Below are positions 6,652-14,126 of a DNA stretch of 43,381 nucleotides, piece after piece (within the stretch, counting starts at the first letter, position 1; the number at the start of each line of letters is the position of its first letter). Below the pieces are notes generated by a model. It made no database searches and was not told the DNA's origin. It saw only the letters and a list, made by a program, of their open reading frames with translations. The stretch lies in IMG/VR virus record IMGVR_UViG_3300005471_000009, positions 1-43,381 of that record. One strand, written 5' to 3'. The DNA comes from a virus. The translations under genes and the position numbers were made by a program.

Positions 6652-7511
6652 TATTCTGGCTTCCTAAAGACAAGTAAGTCTTCGTCTAAAACGACATCGA
6701 CTTCTTTGTTGTACTTGCGAAGGGCTATGGTAGCGGACGCTTTAGCAATTGTTGAGGGAGGAAGGTGCTTAATCCACTCATCCAGCTTAAACCCGTTCCT
6801 TTGCGCTCTGTTAATAGCTGCCTCAGACAGCATTATCCTATTGTCTCCCTCACGTCTATCCTTACTAATCACACATACCCTACCTCCAGGCTTAATCACT
6901 TGAAACAGAGCCTTCATTACTCCATCCATAGCCTGAGTATAGAAGAAGGGGTTTAGCCTAGATAAGTTAAGTGCTGATCTCGTGTACTCCTGAGTCTTAT
7001 ACCTTCCAGTACCAGTATCACTCTCCGCCCCTGTTTCCTTGATCCCAGTACTTGCCATTGTGGTACTATACGGGGGACTGAAGATTGCTGCATCAACAGA
7101 CCCTTGTGGGAGCCTCTGCATGACTTGCCTACAATCTCCCTGGTATATAAAGACATCAGTTACCTCTCGCTTCTCTTCTCTCCACTTAGCTCCTGTCTTG
7201 TGGATTATATCTAGAAAGTAGGGTTCTAGTTCTATTAGCGCTACCTTCCTATTATCTAGTGCTGATATAAGTTGGCTGCCAGTCCCAGCAAATGGGTCTA
7301 GGACTAGTTCTCCAGGCTCTGTTAGGTACCTTGCCATCTCCCTAACCATTGGTAACAGAGCTTTGGCTGGGTGCTCAAATGCTTCTGGTGGGAACAGTGA
7401 TCGTCTAAGCTCTGTATCCCGACCAAAGTTAACTACCTGCCAAGGCCTCTTATTAATAAATAGTTCTTCGCGAGGATAGTCAGGAGCGAACTCTTCCTCT
7501 GTTGTTACCAC
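6651..7511 (-). CDS. DNA methyltransferase (N6-adenine or N4-cytosine type)
   Basis: The 286-aa enzyme has HPAK (47-50), the AdoMet-binding motif I LDPFAGTGS (71-79), an acidic motif II near 94-97 and the catalytic motif IV SPPY (145-148). SPPY is commonest in N4-cytosine enzymes, though N6-adenine activity cannot be excluded. Motif I precedes IV. No restriction endonuclease partner lies beside it, so it probably protects phage DNA from host restriction. The start overlaps the stop of the nuclease gene by 1 nt. The target sequence is unknown. Confidence 0.85.
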   Translation of the reverse strand: MVTTEEEFAPDYPREELFINKRPWQVVNFGRDTELRRSLFPPEAFEHPAKALLPMVREMARYLTEPGELVLDPFAGTGSQLISALDNRKVALIELEPYFLDIIHKTGAKWREEKREVTDVFIYQGDCRQVMQRLPQGSVDAAIFSPPYSTTMASTGIKETGAESDTGTGRYKTQEYTRSALNLSRLNPFFYTQAMDGVMKALFQVIKPGGRVCVISKDRREGDNRIMLSEAAINRAQRNGFKLDEWIKHLPPSTIAKASATIALRKYNKEVDVVLDEDLLVFRKPE

Positions 7512-8215
7512 TATATATCCGTTCTACCAACCTTGCGTAGGATTCTTACTGCATTAGTTTTACCTATACCAGCCACAGCTTGTAGTTGACTAGGATCAGA
7601 GTTCAGCACATTCCAGACTGTCCCGAAACGCTTGATAAGTGCCTCAGCTTTACTAGGCCCAATACCAACTCCGTGTCCTATTGCCATTAATGCTTCTACT
7701 TGTGGATTAGGACTCCAGCTCATGGTTCTTAAGTATCTTTCAAAGGTAGTGTGATCCTCCTTCTGATCCCCATAGTAGAAGGCTACTAGTGCTGAACAAG
7801 TACCCTTTAGTGTGGCTGTATGGTACACTTCTATAAACTTCTGTACCTGATACAGCCATGCCATTATCTTACTGTACCTAGCTGGAGCCTCGTTGCTAGC
7901 ATAGAACACGTTACGCTTACTACCTTTAGTTGGGTGGTATAGAATAGTTCCCATAGGCCCAGGATCAGCTACTCCTTCTACTAGTAACATTGTTCTAGCT
8001 TCCTTATGAGCCTTAACCTCTTGTCTAAGCTGGTACTCAATGCTATCCAAATCGCCTGTTAAGTCCTTCCAGGTCTTTCTCTCTACTTGTACCGACTGAC
8101 CATTGGCTGCTAACCACATATAGTCGGCAAAGCCTGCATCATTGAGTGGTACTAGCTTAGCCTCTACAGCTTGCCCTATATAGCTAAAAGCTAATACAGG
8201 TTCATGCGTGTCCAC
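7511..8215 (-). CDS. ERCC4-type structure-specific nuclease with C-terminal HhH
   Basis: Residues 1-130 match the ERCC4/XPF nuclease fold: D31-Y, the metal-binding VERK (44-47) and KDL (50-52), then a Q62-containing helix. Residues about 175-234 contain helix-hairpin-helix DNA-binding motifs, IGPSKAEALIKRFG and VAGIGKTNAVRIL. At 234 aa it resembles compact archaeal or phage XPF-like nucleases that cut branched DNA. Between the methyltransferase and the Sak4-like ATPase it probably resolves recombination or replication intermediates. Confidence 0.8.
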   Translation of the reverse strand: MDTHEPVLAFSYIGQAVEAKLVPLNDAGFADYMWLAANGQSVQVERKTWKDLTGDLDSIEYQLRQEVKAHKEARTMLLVEGVADPGPMGTILYHPTKGSKRNVFYASNEAPARYSKIMAWLYQVQKFIEVYHTATLKGTCSALVAFYYGDQKEDHTTFERYLRTMSWSPNPQVEALMAIGHGVGIGPSKAEALIKRFGTVWNVLNSDPSQLQAVAGIGKTNAVRILRKVGRTDI

Positions 8216-8220
8216 AGAAA

Positions 8221-9042
8221 TCAGGATACGGCTGCCTTCCTATGTTCTAGTCTCATTCTATCTCCTGCTACCATCTCAATCTGGTTAACTAGGCTATCCC
8301 AAGTAGGGTTCTCAACGCTGGTTCCCTCATAACCCAGATGGTAGCCACACTTGATCCACTTACCCGTTATCTTGCCTCTATCCTTTTCTAATCTCATATG
8401 GCAGTCTACTAGCGTCTCAGTCTTAGCCAATCCTTCCAGTATTCTCCTACCAGAGGCTATCTTCTCTACGTCTCCCTTACTAGTAATATGATCTTTGTAT
8501 TCGTCGGTCAAGTGGTGGACTGCTATTAGATTCTTCTTAGTTCCCTGGGCCATATTGTAAACATCTCTGGTAGCATCATTTGGTTTTCCATACTCTATCT
8601 GTAACAGCTGTATTCTAGGCCTCTCGCCTTTGGCAACCGAATCGTCTTGAAGCTGTTCAAGGTAAGCATCTGCCTTGACTCTCCTAAGTACTGTGGCTGT
8701 GTCTACTACTACTGATCTAACACTAGGGTCAGTGTAAGCATCAGCTAGTCTTATGATAAAATAATCCCAGAGCTTTCTCATTCCCCCGACCTTATAGTTA
8801 TCCAGTTGTAGTGGCTGTGGTAACTCATATATAACTATGTCTGCGTCCGATCTCTGAGGCTCTGTCTCTGGTTCGTACTTAACTACTTCTATATTCAGGC
8901 CTTCAAATAGCGCGTTGTACTTACCTCCATATATTGCCCGCTGCCAACCTAGATCAAACTGAAATCCTCGTATTGGTAATGGAGCTGAATATGCTAGAGT
9001 CGATTTACCTGTTCCGCTTTCCCCTTCGAGTCCTAGCAGCAT
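8221..9042 (-). CDS. Sak4-like RecA-fold ATPase (recombination)
   Basis: The 273-aa protein has Walker A GESGTGKST (7-15) immediately after the start and Walker B VVVDTA (111-116), with an HH pair (176-177) after the next strand. It fits the phage Sak4/AAA_24 group, single-domain RecA-like ATPases that assist single-strand annealing. Its start lies 38 nt inside the HNH gene upstream, perhaps because that gene inserted and took over the 5' end. The neighbouring ERCC4 and Cas4-like nucleases would supply processing activities. Confidence 0.75.
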   Translation of the reverse strand: MLLGLEGESGTGKSTLAYSAPLPIRGFQFDLGWQRAIYGGKYNALFEGLNIEVVKYEPETEPQRSDADIVIYELPQPLQLDNYKVGGMRKLWDYFIIRLADAYTDPSVRSVVVDTATVLRRVKADAYLEQLQDDSVAKGERPRIQLLQIEYGKPNDATRDVYNMAQGTKKNLIAVHHLTDEYKDHITSKGDVEKIASGRRILEGLAKTETLVDCHMRLEKDRGKITGKWIKCGYHLGYEGTSVENPTWDSLVNQIEMVAGDRMRLEHRKAAVS

Positions 9043-9478
9043 TAAGTCTCTCCTTGTTATTGTAATAATAGTTTTGGTTCTTTATATGCATACATTCGCG
9101 GCATGTTCGTCTGGGGTAACCTTTATAGTAATCTCGGTAAGTGTTCTCCTCTGTGTACTCATGGCCCTTAGGACAGTGGGTCTTTGCTTTGTGGCGTTCC
9201 TGCGTTACAACAGGCCCTAGGCCTCGCAATACGTTCTGTTGCCTTGTTACTAGCTCTAGATAGTCTGGATTAACACAGTTCCTTACTCTACATAAGTGAT
9301 CTATTTCCAGGCCTTCTGGTATTTCTCCTTTGAGAGCCCTGTAGGCTACTCGATGGGCAAGATCTATGTAACCGTGTGTAACAGCATAGGCACCATAGCC
9401 AGAACGTGTTGCAGCAGTCCATAACCAGCAGCTGTCTGTGATATTCACCTTGTCTAAGAACCGCTGTGGCAGATCCAT
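9005..9478 (-). CDS. HNH homing endonuclease
   Basis: This 157-aa protein has the free-standing phage HNH pattern: CWLWTAATRSGYG (17-29), AHRVAYRAL, then the core EGLEIDHLCRVRNCVNPDYLELV (about 55-77) with the DH pair and the Asn/Asp positions of the beta-beta-alpha-metal fold. A C-terminal CPKGHEY...CREC zinc motif follows. It overlaps the Sak4-like gene by 38 nt. It is a close relative of the frameshifted HNH at 13504-13945, so the two may share ancestry. Confidence 0.85.
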   Translation of the reverse strand: MDLPQRFLDKVNITDSCWLWTAATRSGYGAYAVTHGYIDLAHRVAYRALKGEIPEGLEIDHLCRVRNCVNPDYLELVTRQQNVLRGLGPVVTQERHKAKTHCPKGHEYTEENTYRDYYKGYPRRTCRECMHIKNQNYYYNNKERLNAARTRRGKRNR

Positions 9479-9697
9479 TCAGAGTGGTATCCCTGCTAGC
9501 CTGCAAGTGTTACAGACTACTGTACCGTCAGGAATCCAGTTTGGGCAGTCACCGTTCTCGCACTGCTGTAGATCAGGCCCGTTAGGTTCTAACCAGTCTG
9601 CCAGGCAAGAGTCACACTTGTATCTCAGTTGGCCGTCCTCTAAGCCTATCACACTAGTGTCAATAGCTCCGCAACTAGGACAACTAGGCTCAGACAT
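9479..9697 (-). CDS. Double zinc-ribbon protein
   Basis: The 72-aa product has two ribbons in series: CPSC (6-9) with CDSC (28-31), then CENGDC (about 46-51) with CNTC (62-65). Nearly the whole chain is accounted for by metal-binding knuckles. ATG 9697 overlaps the upstream stop by 8 nt. Likely a nucleic-acid- or protein-binding adaptor. Specific role unknown. Confidence 0.65.
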   Translation of the reverse strand: MSEPSCPSCGAIDTSVIGLEDGQLRYKCDSCLADWLEPNGPDLQQCENGDCPNWIPDGTVVCNTCRLAGIPL

Positions 9698-9875
9698 TAA
9701 CTCTATCCTCTAGGTCAACAACTGTATTCCATATATCTTGCCTCCAGCGCTCCAACATCTTATCTAGCCTATCAAAGGCTCTAAGCGCCTCTGCTAGTTC
9801 ATTATCCTCTAGTGCCCTAGCAAGGTCACGCATTGGAACCTGAACATCCTTCCACTCTGTCTTAGACTGTATCAT
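9690..9875 (-). CDS. Small helical protein, unknown function
   Basis: This 61-aa, strongly helical protein is rich in Asp, Glu, Arg and Leu (LARALEDNELAEALRAFDRL) and could form a two-helix bundle. An excellent GGAGG site formed by the end of the previous gene precedes ATG 9875. No family recognised. Confidence 0.6.
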   Translation of the reverse strand: MIQSKTEWKDVQVPMRDLARALEDNELAEALRAFDRLDKMLERWRQDIWNTVVDLEDRVNV

Positions 9876-9876
9876 C

Positions 9877-10050
9877 TTACTTCACCTCCTCTACTTCAAC
9901 GGTAATCTCCTTGGGTGCCTTGTTCTCAAACACCCATTTACTGATGTATAGAGTACTGATTGGAGACTCTACGTTCCCGTCTTGTACTCCAGCATTGTAT
10001 CTGTAGCTATGCTTCTTCTCGCTATCGAATACCATATTAACTTTTACCAT
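9877..10050 (-). CDS. 57-aa beta-rich phage protein
   Basis: ATG 10050 follows a GGAGGTG site. The product begins MVKVNMVFDSEKKHSYRY and ends in alternating hydrophobic and acidic residues (EITVEVEEVK), the pattern of a small beta-sheet protein seen in many phage replication regions: an initial KV strand, a Y/F-rich middle, STLYISKWVF, then a KEITVEVE strand. It fills the interval between its neighbours almost exactly. Confidence 0.6.
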   Translation of the reverse strand: MVKVNMVFDSEKKHSYRYNAGVQDGNVESPISTLYISKWVFENKAPKEITVEVEEVK

Positions 10051-10053
10051 TGT

Positions 10054-10236
10054 TCACCTCCTAAGTTTACGTCTGCCAACATGATAAGATCCGCAGAATT
10101 TACACCTATATGGATGAACTGATATTACCACTCCTTTCTGAGCCAAGCTCCGGGCTGCTGATCTAGCTGAGTCGAGGTCAACGTACTGAATCTTTCCGTA
10201 ACATTGTACTTTCTTTGCTCTCCTCTTTGAAGCCAC
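10054..10236 (-). CDS. Small basic zinc-ribbon protein
   Basis: This 60-aa product starts at GTG 10236, five bases after AGGAG. It has a Lys/Arg-rich N-terminus, a helix (SARSAARSLAQKG) and a ribbon ending HPYRCKFCGSYHVGRRKLRR, with C12, C46, C49 and H53 as possible ligands. The Y-R-C-x-x-C-x-x-x-H-x-G ending is common in phage zinc-ribbon peptides. It overlaps the upstream gene by 59 nt in another frame. Confidence 0.6.
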   Translation of the reverse strand: MASKRRAKKVQCYGKIQYVDLDSARSAARSLAQKGVVISVHPYRCKFCGSYHVGRRKLRR

Positions 10237-10342
10237 TTATGCTCCTAAACAACTTATTGGCACACTTATCATGTAGTATCCAGCCAAAGAAGTGCAATGC
10301 TTCTTGGCTAGGCTTGATTAGATTACCACAGGCACTACACAT
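10178..10342 (-). CDS. 54-aa zinc-finger-like protein
   Basis: I chose ATG 10342, which overlaps the upstream stop by 8 nt, rather than a start at 10384. The product begins MCSACGNLIKPSQEALHFFG and has CSAC (2-5) plus H-D-x-C (about 25-28), fitting one metal site, and a Ser/Lys-rich tail. The tail overlaps the next gene by 59 nt, so the exact end of functional sequence is uncertain. Confidence 0.5.
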   Translation of the reverse strand: MCSACGNLIKPSQEALHFFGWILHDKCANKLFRSISGFKEESKESTMLRKDSVR

Positions 10343-10607
10343 TGTTACTAGCCTTAAGTCTGAGGACTTGCCTGTATCTTTCAATAAGAGCCTGTGCCTT
10401 GGTTATCTGCCGCTCTAATTCTTCAGGATCACGGTACAATAAAGCCATACTGCGACGACCTATACTTCTTTGCCATTCACGATAAGCTGATACCATCTTC
10501 TCCGTACTATCAGCTTCACTGCTGTGTCCATTGCTCCTAGCCCATTCTAAACACTCAGGTGATATTACTATATTCGGTTTGCGGTCAGGGTTGCTTAGTT
10601 TAGTCAT
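10335..10607 (-). CDS. Hypothetical helical protein
   Basis: The 90-aa product contains an N-terminal segment similar in style to short DNA-associated phage proteins (NIVISPECLEWARSNG) and a C-terminal coiled coil (PEELERQITKAQALIERYRQVL). There is no Cys cluster and no membrane segment. Its start shares one base with the stop of the Cas4-like nuclease gene, so translation is coupled. Function not recognised. Confidence 0.6.
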   Translation of the reverse strand: MTKLSNPDRKPNIVISPECLEWARSNGHSSEADSTEKMVSAYREWQRSIGRRSMALLYRDPEELERQITKAQALIERYRQVLRLKASNNV

Positions 10608-11278
10608 TACTCACGTTCCTTTCTGAGTCTTTCAATAGACTCCTTAGCCTGACATATCAGCAAGTACTCACAGTTATCGCACATCCAAGGCTCATTGTAT
10701 GTGAATTGCTTAGGAACTTCTCCTCTGGCTACATGGTCTAGATAGATAGTCTTTCTTTCCTGTAGCCAAGCCCAGTTATCTTCTATTTCCTGTGGACTAG
10801 CTATGCCATGCCATACCTTCAGTGCTGGAAATGGTGGGTTATAGCTTCCTAACGCATGAAACACTGCGAGTGTAGCTTCATTCCTGTCAAGACATTTAAG
10901 GTAGCCAAGTAACTGCTTAGTCCAAGTCTCAGGGAAATCCTCAGGCTCCTTCTTAGCCGACACTCTGGTTGACTTAAGCTCGCCTACTGTATCCCTATAT
11001 GTTAGAAAATCAGCCTCATAATATATTCCGTCTACCTCACCGGACTTATGTTCCTTGTGTGGCCTTAGCAGCGCTTCTTCTAGTCCGATTCCCATAACAA
11101 AGATTAGTGCAGTCTGTGGGTTTATGGGAAGTGGGTCATAGCGGGCATAATAGCTGCGAGTTAAGCACCCTATGAGCTCAGTGAGATGCGGGAGAGGCTT
11201 TGGGCCTTTACTGTCCAGACTGGCAACAAAGTCCTCTAGCATTACTTTAGTCATATGCTCATCTAAGACCCACTTCAC
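10607..11278 (-). CDS. Cas4-like PD-(D/E)XK exonuclease with Fe-S cysteines
   Basis: This 223-aa protein has the Cas4/RecB-type layout: a first Cys in the N-terminal region (IGCLTRS, C38), the nuclease core GEVDGIYYEADFLTYRDTVGELKST (80-104; likely D83 or D90, E100, K102), a QLLGYL helix, and a C-terminal triple CDNCEYLLIC (C200, C203, C209). The four Cys would hold an Fe-S cluster. Such enzymes resect DNA ends. It probably acts with the Sak4-like ATPase. The GTG start follows an AGGAG. No CRISPR array is present, so an adaptation role is not implied. Confidence 0.8.
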   Translation of the reverse strand: MKWVLDEHMTKVMLEDFVASLDSKGPKPLPHLTELIGCLTRSYYARYDPLPINPQTALIFVMGIGLEEALLRPHKEHKSGEVDGIYYEADFLTYRDTVGELKSTRVSAKKEPEDFPETWTKQLLGYLKCLDRNEATLAVFHALGSYNPPFPALKVWHGIASPQEIEDNWAWLQERKTIYLDHVARGEVPKQFTYNEPWMCDNCEYLLICQAKESIERLRKERE

Positions 11279-11283
11279 GTCAG

Positions 11284-11394
11284 TTACTCCTGGTCTTCCT
11301 CTTCAGTTGTATCATCTTCGGTATCGGTGCTTTCGTCAGTGTTCTCGTCCTGATCTTCTTCACCGTTACCTTCTGGCAGGTCTTTGGGATCCAT
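11284..11394 (-). CDS. 36-aa highly acidic peptide
   Basis: ATG 11394 is preceded by a perfect AAGGAGG. The peptide begins MDPKDLPEGNGEEDQDENTD and almost half of its residues are Asp or Glu. It may mimic nucleic acid or act as a flexible regulator of a neighbouring DNA-binding protein, but only composition supports this. It closes the space between the Cas4-like gene and the next gene upstream. Confidence 0.5.
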   Translation of the reverse strand: MDPKDLPEGNGEEDQDENTDESTDTEDDTTEEEDQE

Positions 11395-11417
11395 GGTTTC
11401 CTCCTTTCTACGTGGGA

Positions 11418-12107
11418 TCATGCTTTGTGTAATAGCCCCTCTGAGTCTCTCGTGAGCTGCTTAGCCATCAACATAGTACTAAGCATCTCACGATTGGTAA
11501 TAGCAGTAACAATCTCTGTTCGGCTAGTAACTCTCTGGTCTTGTAGTGCAGCCTGATAAAATTGGCTTTCAGTTTTACCATCTGCTAGACCAGCAAGATA
11601 CTCGAACATATCATCGCTAGCGCCTGTAGCTCCGTTGATACTAACTACTTGCCAGGCCTGTCCTTCTCCGTTCTCCCAGATCTGCCTACCATTGGCTCCC
11701 ATAATAGGCTGCCCGTCCTCATCCACCTTTGGCATACGGATAGTAGCTGGGCCGAAGTGCAGCTCCTGTTCCTGTCCTACTAGCCTATCCAGGCGATCTT
11801 CCGGTGCTACCTCTGGTAATAGGTTACGCAATGACTTAGCAAATGCATCCCATCTGGTGTTACCAAAACTAGTACTGGGTGGCTGGTAGTTGATACTGAT
11901 AGATGCAGTTGGGAAGGGATAAGGCTCTGTGGCCTCCAGTACTTCCAGATCTCTATACTTGAGATCACAATAGACGGACTTCCGGCTGGTACCATCAGGA
12001 TTATCTCTCTGTGCTTCTCTCCTCTCGTATGAGTCTAGTGTCCCCTTGAAGCGGATCAGTGGTGACTGGCCCTGAGGGGGTGCAGTGCTAAACTTTTCTT
12101 GTACCAA
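11418..12107 (-). CDS. Conserved-looking replication-region protein, possible ssDNA-binding protein
   Basis: The 229-aa product starts at TTG 12107 after AAGGAGG with an 8-nt spacer. It is mixed alpha/beta: residues 15-120 have several strands (RFKGTLDSYERREA, SVYCDLKYRDLEVLEA, ASISINYQP), and an acidic helical C-terminus follows. Its place ahead of Cas4-like and Sak4-like genes, with its own upstream control region, suggests an OB-fold single-strand binding protein. I do not recognise a signature, so this is a guess. Ends near KQLTRDSEGLLHKA. Confidence 0.6.
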   Translation of the reverse strand: MVQEKFSTAPPQGQSPLIRFKGTLDSYERREAQRDNPDGTSRKSVYCDLKYRDLEVLEATEPYPFPTASISINYQPPSTSFGNTRWDAFAKSLRNLLPEVAPEDRLDRLVGQEQELHFGPATIRMPKVDEDGQPIMGANGRQIWENGEGQAWQVVSINGATGASDDMFEYLAGLADGKTESQFYQAALQDQRVTSRTEIVTAITNREMLSTMLMAKQLTRDSEGLLHKA

Positions 12108-12230
12108 GATCTATACCTCCTTAGTTTGTGTGACATTTGTATGACAACGCAAAGCCTAGTGCTAAGGCTTATAGCAAATTTGTTGTACAACAATTTGTGT
12201 GTATGGGTGATGTACAACAAAAATCGGCTT
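12108..12230. promoter_or_regulatory. Intergenic control region with palindrome TTGTTGTACAACAA
   Basis: The gap between the helicase stop and the next leftward gene holds a perfect 14-bp palindrome TTGTTGTACAACAA at 12180-12193 and a second half-site TGTACAACAA at 12211-12220. A TTGACA lies at 12234-12239 (minus) and a TATAAG at 12168-12173 (minus), with no ideal pairing. A small hairpin, AAGCCT/AGGCTT, lies at 12152-12170. It looks like a regulated promoter or attenuator for the downstream gene. The binding protein is unknown. Confidence 0.45.
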
Positions 12231-13286
12231 TTATGTCAACAATACGGTTGAATCAAGTCCATACTTCGCTGGTCGCCGTCCACTCGCTTTTTCTACTACA
12301 ACAATTCGGCCCTCCTCTACAAGCTCACTAACCTTTCTTCTTGTTGTTTGATACTCTAAGGCGAGCCTATCTGCAACTGTTGCAACATCAAGTACCTCCG
12401 AAGCTAATAGGGTATAAATTCCCTCTTTCACAACGTTGTATTTCTCTTCACTGTATTCCATTGTATAGACGCCCTCTTCTTCGCTAAAGCGTAAATACAA
12501 CTCGAACAGTTTAGCTGAACGCTTATCAGAGGCATCTAAACTAACTAAACCTCCCTGCTTGTCCATTGCCCAAACTGCTTCGTAATACCCTGCTTTCTGT
12601 ATTGACCCCCAAGCTCTGCTGCGTACATCAACTGACTCATCTCCATGACGAGAAACGTGCTCTATAAGTACCATACAACAATGGCACTCTGCTGCTAGGC
12701 GTTTCAGCCACCCAAGCCGAGCAGGGTAGCTATGTCCAAAGTCGTCAGTAGGTGCACCTGCCATTGCAGCCGTGTCTACTACTACAATTGCTGGGTACTG
12801 ACCATAGTCCTCATACATACTCACTATAGTATTACTCAGAAGGTATGCAGCTCCAGGAAGGCCAGATGTGCTAGTGTCACTAAAGTTAAGCTCTCCTCTG
12901 TCAACTACATCTATTAAATCATAGTGTGTAGAGCCTAACCTAAATTGCGCTACCATCCGTAAACGGTCTATTACCATATCTGCGCCATCGTCAGCTGCTA
13001 TATAGAGGACTGGGCCATTACGTATAGGCTGGCCTAGGAAGCTTCCTAGACCATTAGCAGTACAGATAGCAGCGTCAAGAATTACCCAAGACTTAAATGA
13101 ACCAGGAAGCCCGCACACCGTCATTACAGCACCTTCACGCATTAATTCCTGAATAATCCATCTTGGCCTCGTATCTCGATGCCTCTGATCCTCAGGCATT
13201 ATTCTACGTAACTGTATTAATGGAGCTAGCGCAGCAGCAGAACTTGATCCAGCCATTAGTTCGTTAACGTCCTTTGAGTCTCCCAA
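12231..13286 (-). CDS. RepA-like replicative helicase/ATPase with C-terminal winged helix
   Basis: The 351-aa protein has Walker A GLPGSFKS (59-66), an acidic strand end LYIAADDGADMV (95-105), Walker B VVVD (168-171) and a His in sensor position (MVLIEHVSRHG, H210). This is the AAA_25/RepA hexameric helicase pattern. Residues about 295-345 form a winged helix (VATVADRLALEYQTTRRKVSELVEEGRIVV) that may bind origin DNA. TTG 13286 immediately follows the upstream stop. No primase domain is seen here or in neighbours. Confidence 0.75.
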   Translation of the reverse strand: MGDSKDVNELMAGSSSAAALAPLIQLRRIMPEDQRHRDTRPRWIIQELMREGAVMTVCGLPGSFKSWVILDAAICTANGLGSFLGQPIRNGPVLYIAADDGADMVIDRLRMVAQFRLGSTHYDLIDVVDRGELNFSDTSTSGLPGAAYLLSNTIVSMYEDYGQYPAIVVVDTAAMAGAPTDDFGHSYPARLGWLKRLAAECHCCMVLIEHVSRHGDESVDVRSRAWGSIQKAGYYEAVWAMDKQGGLVSLDASDKRSAKLFELYLRFSEEEGVYTMEYSEEKYNVVKEGIYTLLASEVLDVATVADRLALEYQTTRRKVSELVEEGRIVVVEKASGRRPAKYGLDSTVLLT

Positions 13287-13436
13287 TCAAGCTTTCCTTT
13301 CAATGCCCTTATCATCCTTCGGCTCGTTCCACAAGTAGCTCTGACAGTTTGGACATTGAAAGACACGTCTCTTTCTGGGTACCCATCTGTGCCCACAGCG
13401 TAGACAGATCAGTTCGGATATTATAATTTCGTTCAT
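13287..13436 (-). CDS. 49-aa zinc-ribbon protein, probably from a leaderless message
   Basis: The product has CLRCGHRWVPR (11-21) and CPNCQSYLWN (28-37), matching the widespread CxxCGxxWxPR...CPxCxSxxWN ribbon family of phages and prokaryotes. ATG 13436 lies 7 nt beyond a near-consensus -10 box (13444-13449), so the transcript would start at or next to the start codon, and no Shine-Dalgarno sequence is present. It heads the helicase operon, its stop abutting the helicase start. A regulatory role is plausible but unproven. Confidence 0.7.
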   Translation of the reverse strand: MNEIIISELICLRCGHRWVPRKRRVFQCPNCQSYLWNEPKDDKGIERKA

Positions 13437-13443
13437 GCATTAA

Positions 13444-13473
13444 AGTATATCATGTTTCTATGTTATATGTCAA
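13444..13473 (-). promoter_or_regulatory. Leftward promoter for the replication operon
   Basis: On the minus strand TTGACA (13468-13473), an 18-bp spacer ending in TGA, and TATACT (13444-13449) form a strong sigma-70-type promoter with an extended -10. The predicted start is about 13436-13438, at the ATG of the zinc-ribbon gene. Confidence 0.75.
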
Positions 13474-13503
13474 TATAGTACTAACAGGGTAAATGTTGAT
13501 AAC

Positions 13504-13945
13504 CTACTTATAGCGCCACCTGTAGTCTTTGTGGGGATGGTTATGTAGCCACTCACATGCTAGACATACTCTTTGGCCAGTTCGTTGATTAATGCGTAAA
13601 TTAACTCCTGAAAGTGGATGGTTCCACTTGCAGTGTGTCTTTTCTTTGCTTGGATGGTTCCCTCGGCCTAGGTTAGTAGCTTTCGTTACAGCCTCAAGGT
13701 GCCTGGGATTTACGCAGGATACATTCCTGCACAGATGATCCAATTCCAGTCCAGCTGGAATATTGCCTATAAAGAACTGATAAGAGAACCTATGCGCCCA
13801 TTCCATCCCCTTACGAGGTGTGCTAAAGGTAGTTACCTTTATAGTACATTCCGTAGCCACGCTTATCTTTGCTACCTTGCCACTCCCAACACCCGTTTTG
13901 AAGACTCTTGACTCTTCGAGTAAAGCTAATCGGAGCTACAATCAT
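13504..13945 (-). CDS. HNH homing endonuclease split by a +1 frameshift (CTT TAG C)
   Basis: The 5' frame starts at ATG 13945 and encodes 40 aa, including [16 protein letters not shown] (17-32), then stops at TAG 13823-13825. The remainder of the HNH fold ([30 protein letters not shown], and a C-terminal zinc motif) continues in the +1 frame from 13824 to 13504. The join gives about 146 aa, close to the 157-aa HNH at 9005-9478. The slip site CTT-TAG-C is like the RF2 frameshift site CTT-TGA-C, but no Shine-Dalgarno-like stimulator sits at the RF2 distance. It is either a programmed frameshift or a recent inactivating mutation. Confidence 0.7.
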
Positions 13946-14126
13946 TTGCGACCTGCTGCAATTTAGATCTCCATTTAGATATAGTGGTAAAGTCTACATC
14001 TATTAGCGCTGCAACCTGCTTGTTGCTTAGCCAGACTGAAGCTAACAGTGCGACTATATCAATACCATATTGGCGCTCTATTCGAGACATTAGAGGAGTC
14101 TTATGGAACCTGTTGTTAGTCCTCAA
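13926..14126 (-). CDS. Small helix-turn-helix protein
   Basis: Residues about 20-62 read as an [23 protein letters not shown], then [18 protein letters not shown] as the recognition helix region. This fits a DNA-binding regulator of about 54-66 aa. I took TTG 14126, overlapping the upstream stop after an AGAGAGAG stretch; ATG 14090 is an alternative. The downstream HNH start overlaps its stop by 20 nt, and such HTH/HNH pairs can be parts of one homing unit. Confidence 0.6.
   Translation of the reverse strand: MRTNNRFHKTPLMSRIERQYGIDIVALLASVWLSNKQVAALIDVDFTTISKWRSKLQQVANDCSSD

Noticed and set aside
10607-11278. Cas4-like gene as evidence of a phage CRISPR system
   Set aside because: No repeat array, cas1 or cas2 is visible. 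Cas4-like exonucleases are common in phage recombination operons.
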